Below are positions 58,982 to 64,000 of a stretch of 64,000 bases of DNA, in pieces. This DNA is from [Erwinia] mediterraneensis. GTDB lineage: Bacteria > Pseudomonadota > Gammaproteobacteria > Enterobacterales > Enterobacteriaceae. Every line of letters begins with the position of its first letter. Position 1 is the stretch's first letter. The position numbers and the translations under genes are program-made. The notes under the pieces are model-generated. The model was not told the origin of the DNA. It saw only the letters and a program-made list of their open reading frames with translations, and did not search any database. Location of the stretch: the NCBI RefSeq assembly GCF_900604315.1, contig NZ_LR026978.1, positions 1,525,921-1,589,920 of the forward strand, in the 5' to 3' direction.

Positions 58982-60229
58982 TCAGGCTTGCCAGGCGTTC
59001 TCGATCTCTTCGGCGAGAATTTGCACCGCGCGCTCAATCTGCTCAGCATCAGGCACATAGTTCATGCGCATACACTGGTGCATATGGGGCCAGGGCTGTT
59101 CCAGTCCGGGGAAGAAAAAGTGACCGGGCACCATCAGCACGCCACGCGCCTTCAGCCGCTGATACAGGGCTTCGGTGGTGATCGGCAGATCGCGGAACCA
59201 GAGCCAGAGAAAAATCGCGCCTTCCGGCTTGTGGATCAGGCAGCGATCTTCCGACAAATAGCGGCGAATCAGCGCAATAGTTTCAAGCACTTTCTGATGA
59301 TAGAACGGTTTGATCACTTCTTCCGACAGGCGCAGCAGGTCGCCACGCTGAATCATTTCACAGGCGATGGCCGGGCCAATACTGCCGGGCGCCAGGCTGA
59401 TAATCCCGTTCATGTTACTGATGGCGCTGATGGTTTTTTCATCCGCAATGATAATGCCGCAGCGTGATCCCGGCAGGCCGAGTTTCGACAGGCTCATGCA
59501 CAGAATAATATTGGGATTCCACAGCGGACGCGCCTCGCTGAAGATAATGCCGGGGAAAGGCACCCCGTAAGCGTTATCGATCAGCAGCGGCACCTGATGC
59601 TGCTGCGCCAGCGCATCCAGCTGTACCAGCTCTTCATCGGTAATCACGTTGCCGGTGGGGTTGGTGGGCCGTGAGACGCAGATCAGCCCGATCTCCTTGC
59701 TCAGCGGCAGCCGCTCAAAATCGACGTGATATTTAAATTGTCCTTCCGGCAGCAGTTCAATATGCGGTTTGGCGGAGACAAACAGGGACTCATCAAGCCC
59801 GGCGTCGGCATAACCCAGATATTCCGGCGCGAGAGGAAAAAGCACGCGCTTTTTGCTGCCGTCGGCGCAGCGGCCAGCAAACAGGTTAAACAGATAGAAA
59901 AAAGCGCTCTGGCTGCCGTTGGTGAGGGCAATATTGCGCGCCGAAATGGACCAGCCCAGCGAGTTACGCAACTGCGTCGCCAGCGCTTCCAGCAGGGTCG
60001 CTTTGCCGCGTGGACCATCATAATTGCAGAGCGCGTCGGTCAGTTTGCCCGCGCTGTGCATCTCTTGCAGCAGCTGATGAAAATAGTCGCTCATCGCCGG
60101 GATCTGCGCCGGGTTACCACCGCCCAGCATGATGGTGCCTGGCGTACGCAGGCCTGCGCCCATATCTTCCATCAGACGTGAAATGCCGGTATGGCGGGTG
60201 AATTTATCGCCGAACTGGGAAAAGCTCAT
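58982..60229 (-). CDS. avtA: Valine-pyruvate aminotransferase AvtA
   Basis: AvtA makes L-alanine or valine by exchange with pyruvate or 2-ketoisovalerate. The 415-residue product is nearly the E. coli length and very similar throughout (SQFGDKFTRHTGI, GGGNPAQIP, ALTNGSQSAFFYLFNLFAG, CVSRPTNPTGNVITDEEL, MSLSKLGLPGSRCGII with the PLP Lys). The ATG at 60229 matches the E. coli start. It lies downstream of ghrB on the same strand and is convergent with the MocR gene; I see no clear terminator in the 37-base gap. Confidence 0.97.
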   Translation of the reverse strand: MSFSQFGDKFTRHTGISRLMEDMGAGLRTPGTIMLGGGNPAQIPAMSDYFHQLLQEMHSAGKLTDALCNYDGPRGKATLLEALATQLRNSLGWSISARNIALTNGSQSAFFYLFNLFAGRCADGSKKRVLFPLAPEYLGYADAGLDESLFVSAKPHIELLPEGQFKYHVDFERLPLSKEIGLICVSRPTNPTGNVITDEELVQLDALAQQHQVPLLIDNAYGVPFPGIIFSEARPLWNPNIILCMSLSKLGLPGSRCGIIIADEKTISAISNMNGIISLAPGSIGPAIACEMIQRGDLLRLSEEVIKPFYHQKVLETIALIRRYLSEDRCLIHKPEGAIFLWLWFRDLPITTEALYQRLKARGVLMVPGHFFFPGLEQPWPHMHQCMRMNYVPDAEQIERAVQILAEEIENAWQA

Positions 60230-60266
60230 AAGGTGTAAATGATGTGTAATGACTGAGTGGGGATCC

Positions 60267-60299
60267 ACCATAGCGCCCGGCTGACCCGGGCGCAATGGT
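60267..60299 (-). other. Intercistronic hairpin between ghrB and avtA
   Basis: GCGCCCGG (60273-60280), 5-base loop, CCGGGCGC (60286-60293), extended on both sides by ACCAT/ATGGT with one A-A mismatch. There is no T-run on either strand, so it is probably an mRNA processing or attenuating structure. Confidence 0.5.
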
Positions 60300-60334
60300 T
60301 ACAGGGAAAAGGTGATAAAGAACGGCTGGACGCT

Positions 60335-61309
60335 TTACTTCACAACCTGCGGATTTACGCAGTTTTTCCTGACATTGCCCTCCAGCGCGGCAATCAGATT
60401 TTCTACCGCATCCTGCATCATGCCGTAACGGGTTTCATGCGTGGCCGAGCCAATATGGGGCAGGGTCACCACATTGGGCAGCTTCAGCAGTTCTGAATCC
60501 GCTGCGACCGGCTCCTGCTCAAACACGTCCAGTCCTGCGGCGTGGAGGGTACCGGCTTTCAGGGCGGCGATCAGTGCCGACTCATCGACCACCGGGCCAC
60601 GACCCGCATTGATCAGAATGGCGTCCGGCTTCATCAGCTTCAGCTGGTCTGCGCCTATCATATGGTGCGTCTGTTCGGTCAACGGCAGGCTGATGCAGAC
60701 GAAATCGCTCTCTTTCAGCAAGGTCTCCAGATCGCAGCCGCGGGCAGAGAAGCGTTCTTCAGCTTCCTGATGCGCCTTGCGGGCGTTATAGAGCACTTTC
60801 ATGCCAAAACCAAAATGCGCGCGCTGCGCCAGCGCCATCCCGATTCGGCCCATCCCAAGTATACCAATGGTTTTATGATGTACATCCACGCCAAACTGCT
60901 GCGGTCCGATGCTCTTTTTCCACTGGCCCGCTTTAACCCAGGCATCCAGCTCCGTTACCCGACGCGCGCTGGCGAGCACCAGTGCCATCATGGTATCGGC
61001 GACAGTTTCGGTAAGCACTGTAGGGGTATGCATCAACACAATACCGCGCTGGTTTAACGCATCCACATCAAACTGGTCGTAACCGACCGAGATGGTCGAG
61101 CAGGCGCGCAGCTTCGGCATTTTCGCCAGCAGATCGGCATCCACTTTCTGGCTGGAGCCGATCAACCCTTCCGCCGTACGGAACGCATCCGCATAGACGT
61201 CCAGATTCTCTGGCGTCAGTCCGTCGATCTCTGTGACGGTGAAGTGCTCATCAAGGCGGGCACGCAGGTCATCCGCTAATTTTTTATAGAGAATTACAGA
61301 AGGCTTCAT
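60335..61309 (-). CDS. ghrB: Glyoxylate/hydroxypyruvate (2-ketogluconate) reductase GhrB
   Basis: This 324-residue D-2-hydroxyacid dehydrogenase has the E. coli GhrB length. It shows [19 protein letters not shown], the Rossmann motif [20 protein letters not shown], the catalytic Arg in [10 protein letters not shown], Glu in LDVFEQEP and His in [12 protein letters not shown]. GhrB/TkrA also reduces 2-ketogluconate and 2-keto-L-gulonate. Next to kguK/kguT-like genes it plays the KguD role, reducing 2-keto(-6-phospho)gluconate, at least by context. Confidence 0.95.
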   Translation of the reverse strand: MKPSVILYKKLADDLRARLDEHFTVTEIDGLTPENLDVYADAFRTAEGLIGSSQKVDADLLAKMPKLRACSTISVGYDQFDVDALNQRGIVLMHTPTVLTETVADTMMALVLASARRVTELDAWVKAGQWKKSIGPQQFGVDVHHKTIGILGMGRIGMALAQRAHFGFGMKVLYNARKAHQEAEERFSARGCDLETLLKESDFVCISLPLTEQTHHMIGADQLKLMKPDAILINAGRGPVVDESALIAALKAGTLHAAGLDVFEQEPVAADSELLKLPNVVTLPHIGSATHETRYGMMQDAVENLIAALEGNVRKNCVNPQVVK

Positions 61310-61382
61310 AAAAAGTTCCCTGTCGAATGCGTGGCGGGGGACACAGAGTCCCCCGGGAAGCGTTACGCTATTTCAGCCGTTT

Positions 61383-62669
61383 TCAGGCATGGCGGGCATC
61401 AGGTACCGGCGGCTGTTTGGTATTGGCAGCCGGTTTCACAATCAGTGTCAGCCAGACCGAAATCAGCAGCGCGGAGCCCATAAAGATATAGGAGGCGGCC
61501 GGGCTGCCGGTAGCGCCATTCAGATAGCCGACGATCCAGGAGCCGATGAAAGAGCCCAGCGCGCCCATACTGTTAATCAGCGCCATGGCACCACCCGATA
61601 CGTTGCGCGGCAGCATCTCCGGAATGATGGCGAAGAAGGGACCGTAAGGCGCGTACATCGCAGCACCGGCAATCACCAGCAGGGTATAAGAGAGCCAGAA
61701 GTTATTGGATCCCACCATATAAGAGCCGAGGAACGCCAGCGCGCCAATCAGCAGCAGCGGCCAGACGAACAGTTTACGGTTCTGGGTTTTATCGGAAGCC
61801 CAGGAGACGACAAGCATCGCAATGGTTGCAGCCAGGTAAGGCACGGAAGAGAGCCAGCCCGCTTCCACCATGCCCATGGCGGTATTGGCCTCACGCAGAA
61901 TAGAAGGCAGCCACAGTACAAAACCGTACACGCCGATGCTCCAGGCGAAATACTGCATGCAGAGGATAATGACGTTACGGTTTTTAAAAGCTTCGCCGTA
62001 ATTGCGTACCGCCTTGATATTCTCCTGCTCTTTCAGCAACTGGGCCTGCAGCGCGGCTTTTTCCTGATCGCTCATCCAGCGCGACTGTTCCGGTTTATCC
62101 TGCACCATAAACCACCAGGCGACCGCCCAGAGAATGGCCGGGAAACCTTCAATGATGAACATTTCACGCCAGCCAAAGGACTCAATCAGATAGCCGGACA
62201 CCACCGACATCCAGAGCACCGTCACCGGGTTACCCAGGATCAGGAAAGTATTGGCGCGTGAACGTTCCGATTTGGTAAACCAGTTACTGATGTAAATCAA
62301 CATGGCGGGCATCACTGCCGCTTCCACCACGCCCAGGGCAAAACGGATCGCCGCCAGCATCGGAATATTACTTACCATCCCGGTCAGTGAGGCACAGGCG
62401 CCCCATAAAATCAGGCACCAGAAAATCAGCTTCTTCACGCTGCGGCGTTCAGCATAGATAGCGCCAGGGATCTGGAAAAAGAAGTAGCCGAGGAAGAACA
62501 GGGCACCCAGCAGCGACGACATCCCCCTGGTGATATTTAAATCATCATTGATACCGGCAGCTGAGGCGAAACTGAAGTTCGCCCGGTCCAGATACGCCAG
62601 ACTGTAGGTAATAAACACGATGGGCATAATATACCACCAGCGTTTCGGGGCGATTGTCTGCGTTTTCAT
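61383..62669 (-). CDS. MFS 2-ketogluconate-type transporter (KguT-like)
   Basis: This 428-residue member of the anion:cation symporter family has 12 predicted membrane segments and motifs such as TYSLAYLDRANFSFASAAGI, FLGYFFFQIPGAIYAERRS and LGVVEAAVMPAMLIYISNWF. The ATG at 62669 has AGAGGA upstream; the longer frame before it is not coding. It is 100 bases after the kinase gene and 73 bases before ghrB. The gene order kinase-transporter-reductase matches 2-ketogluconate utilisation operons (kguK-kguT-kguD). Confidence 0.85.
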   Translation of the reverse strand: MKTQTIAPKRWWYIMPIVFITYSLAYLDRANFSFASAAGINDDLNITRGMSSLLGALFFLGYFFFQIPGAIYAERRSVKKLIFWCLILWGACASLTGMVSNIPMLAAIRFALGVVEAAVMPAMLIYISNWFTKSERSRANTFLILGNPVTVLWMSVVSGYLIESFGWREMFIIEGFPAILWAVAWWFMVQDKPEQSRWMSDQEKAALQAQLLKEQENIKAVRNYGEAFKNRNVIILCMQYFAWSIGVYGFVLWLPSILREANTAMGMVEAGWLSSVPYLAATIAMLVVSWASDKTQNRKLFVWPLLLIGALAFLGSYMVGSNNFWLSYTLLVIAGAAMYAPYGPFFAIIPEMLPRNVSGGAMALINSMGALGSFIGSWIVGYLNGATGSPAASYIFMGSALLISVWLTLIVKPAANTKQPPVPDARHA

Positions 62670-62769
62670 GGTTGTATCCTCTGTTGAGGTAGTGGGCGCA
62701 CGCTGATTTCCAGGGAACGGCTGCGCCTCAGGTCTTATTGCCGAACTGGCATGCAGATGATGATGGCGA

Positions 62770-63723
62770 TCAATAATCGCCAAGCTGAGCGCGCGTGGGT
62801 AAACCTTCGCTGTCGCCGATCACCTGAATGGCCAGAGAACCGATTTTATTGCCGCGACGGATCGCCTGCGGCAGGCTTTTCCCTTCCAGTAACGCGCTGA
62901 TCACGCCGACAGCAAAGCCATCACCCGCGCCGACGGTATCGACCACGTTATCCACCCGAATCGCTTCCACCTGGCCTTTTTCGCCCGAGGCGGTTTTGTA
63001 CCAGGCACCTTCACAACCGGTTTTGATTACCACCGCTTTTACCCCTTTATCGAGATAAAAATCGGCAATGGCTTCCGGCTGACGGTAGCCGGTCAGGATC
63101 TCGCCCTCTTTTTCGCCGGGCAGCACCCAGTCGGCCCAGGCCGCCAGTTCGTTAAGCTGGGTACGCATCTCCTCTTCGCTGCGCCATAGCACCGGACGCA
63201 GGTTAGGGTCAAACGAGATGGTTTTGCCCATGGCGCGCATCTCTTTTGCCGTATACTTCAGCAACGCCAGCGAGCTGTCGGACAGGGCTGCCGCCACACC
63301 GCTCAGATGCAGGTGCCGCGCGGCACCAAAGTAGTCACGATTGAAATCTTCCACGGAGAGATGACTGGCTGCAGAGCCTTTACGAAAATATTCCACCACC
63401 GGATCGGAGCCATCATCCACTCTGGATTTCAACTGAAAACCGGTCGGATAACGGCTGTCCGCTGTGACCTGACGATGGTCAACGCCCTCTTTTTCTAACT
63501 GCTGGCAGGCATAGCGGCCAAAAGAGTCATTGCCGACGCGGCTGACCCAGCCCGTTTTCAAGCCAAGACGCGCCAGACCAATGGCTACGTTCAACTCGGC
63601 ACCGGCAATCCGCTTCACAAAGGCTTGTGCGGATGCCAGATCGCCGGTTTCGCTGGCGACAAACATCGCCATCGCTTCGCCGATAGTCACCACATCCAGG
63701 GTGCCGTTTTCATGAGTCGTCAT
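62770..63723 (-). CDS. PfkB-family 2-ketogluconate kinase (KguK-like)
   Basis: The 317-residue sugar kinase has VTIGEAMAMFVA, the KRIAGAELNVAIGLARLG substrate block, FQLKSR, EYFRKGSAASHLS and the PfkB signature 2 DTVGAGDGFAVGVI with the catalytic Asp. These blocks match KguK more closely than E. coli KdgK, so 2-ketogluconate is the likely substrate, with 2-keto-3-deoxygluconate as the alternative. It is the first visible gene of a leftward operon. Its promoter would be in the damaged last part of the window. Confidence 0.85.
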   Translation of the reverse strand: MTTHENGTLDVVTIGEAMAMFVASETGDLASAQAFVKRIAGAELNVAIGLARLGLKTGWVSRVGNDSFGRYACQQLEKEGVDHRQVTADSRYPTGFQLKSRVDDGSDPVVEYFRKGSAASHLSVEDFNRDYFGAARHLHLSGVAAALSDSSLALLKYTAKEMRAMGKTISFDPNLRPVLWRSEEEMRTQLNELAAWADWVLPGEKEGEILTGYRQPEAIADFYLDKGVKAVVIKTGCEGAWYKTASGEKGQVEAIRVDNVVDTVGAGDGFAVGVISALLEGKSLPQAIRRGNKIGSLAIQVIGDSEGLPTRAQLGDY

Positions 63724-63764
63724 GATCTTTCCTCAACAATTGCGCAGCAGGTCAACATAGTGGC

Positions 63765-64000
63765 GGGGAACCCCCACCAAAACCTCACCCTCCCGCGGGG
63801 ATTTGATACCGCGCGGCCCAGGGGCCGGCGGGGGGTTGTGGGGGGTGGGCCCGCCGGCCTCCGCGGCCTTTTGGGGTGTTTCCCCGAAAACGGCACCGGG
63901 GGGGGCGGCGGGCCTCCTTTCTCTTTTTCACATCTTACGCCGCCGACGACGTCTCGCGGGGTGGTCGCAGCGGGCGGCCCTCCGGGTGATAACAAAATCA
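63765..64000. other. Probable low-quality contig end
   Basis: The last roughly 235 bases switch suddenly to long G and C runs (e.g. six to eight G in a row at several places) unlike anything else in the window. No coding signal is credible; a 91-codon minus-strand frame here is Pro/Arg-rich noise. I read it as sequencing or assembly error at a contig end. Confidence 0.7.

Overview
The window is chromosomal DNA of a gammaproteobacterium of the order Enterobacterales, most likely family Erwiniaceae (Erwinia/Pantoea-like). The rpmH-rnpA-yidD-yidC / dnaA-dnaN-recF-gyrB block is E. coli-like in gene order and near E. coli-like in protein sequence. A single small heat-shock gene (ibpA) stands where E. 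coli has ibpA-ibpB, a known Erwiniaceae trait. The genus is inferred from gene content only.

Region 1 (1-32.4 kb) is a type VI secretion system (T6SS) island that is visibly AT-richer than the rest and ends at a terminator next to mnmE. It has two divergent arms that start from an AT-rich 743-bp intergenic region. The leftward arm reads tssF-tssG-tssA, then a fimbrial tip-adhesin-like gene coupled to tssA, a GT60-type (Skp1 GlcNAc-transferase-like) glycosyltransferase, a DotU-like gene and the N-terminal part of a membrane protein cut by the window edge. The rightward arm reads clpV, a complete four-gene chaperone-usher fimbrial operon, tssB-tssC-hcp-tssJ-tssK-tssL-tssM, an unrecognised gene, vgrG with a Thr/Pro-rich repeat tail, PAAR, a tagK-like gene, tagJ and tssE. 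All core Tss components are present. A fimbria, a protein-type glycosyltransferase and a mucin-like VgrG tail in one T6SS locus form the most unusual combination in this part.

Region 2 (32.4-43.1 kb) is core chromosome: mnmE, yidC, yidD, rnpA and rpmH leftward, and dnaA, dnaN, recF and gyrB rightward, with recognisable promoters, a DnaA box and terminators.

Region 3 (43.2-51.5 kb) holds yidA, the D-galactonate operon dgoRKADT with a palindromic operator candidate, yidR, yidQ, and ibpA with a sigma-32 promoter and a ROSE-type RNA thermometer.

Region 4 (51.5-59 kb) is a tight six-gene leftward operon I do not recognise as any described pathway. In order of transcription it encodes a PP-loop ATPase, an ATP-grasp ligase, a class II glutamine amidotransferase-fold protein, a 2-oxoglutarate/Fe(II) oxygenase, a YbaK/ProX-type aminoacyl-tRNA deacylase and an EamA-type amino-acid exporter. 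It is divergent from a MocR-type (GntR plus aminotransferase fold) regulator. It looks like a small amino-acid-derived natural-product operon with a built-in exporter and possible self-protection, and is the best candidate here for an undescribed system.

Region 5 (59-63.7 kb) has avtA, ghrB and a 2-ketogluconate-type transporter and kinase (kguT/kguK-like). The last roughly 235 bases are a jumble of G/C homopolymers that looks like poor contig-end sequence.
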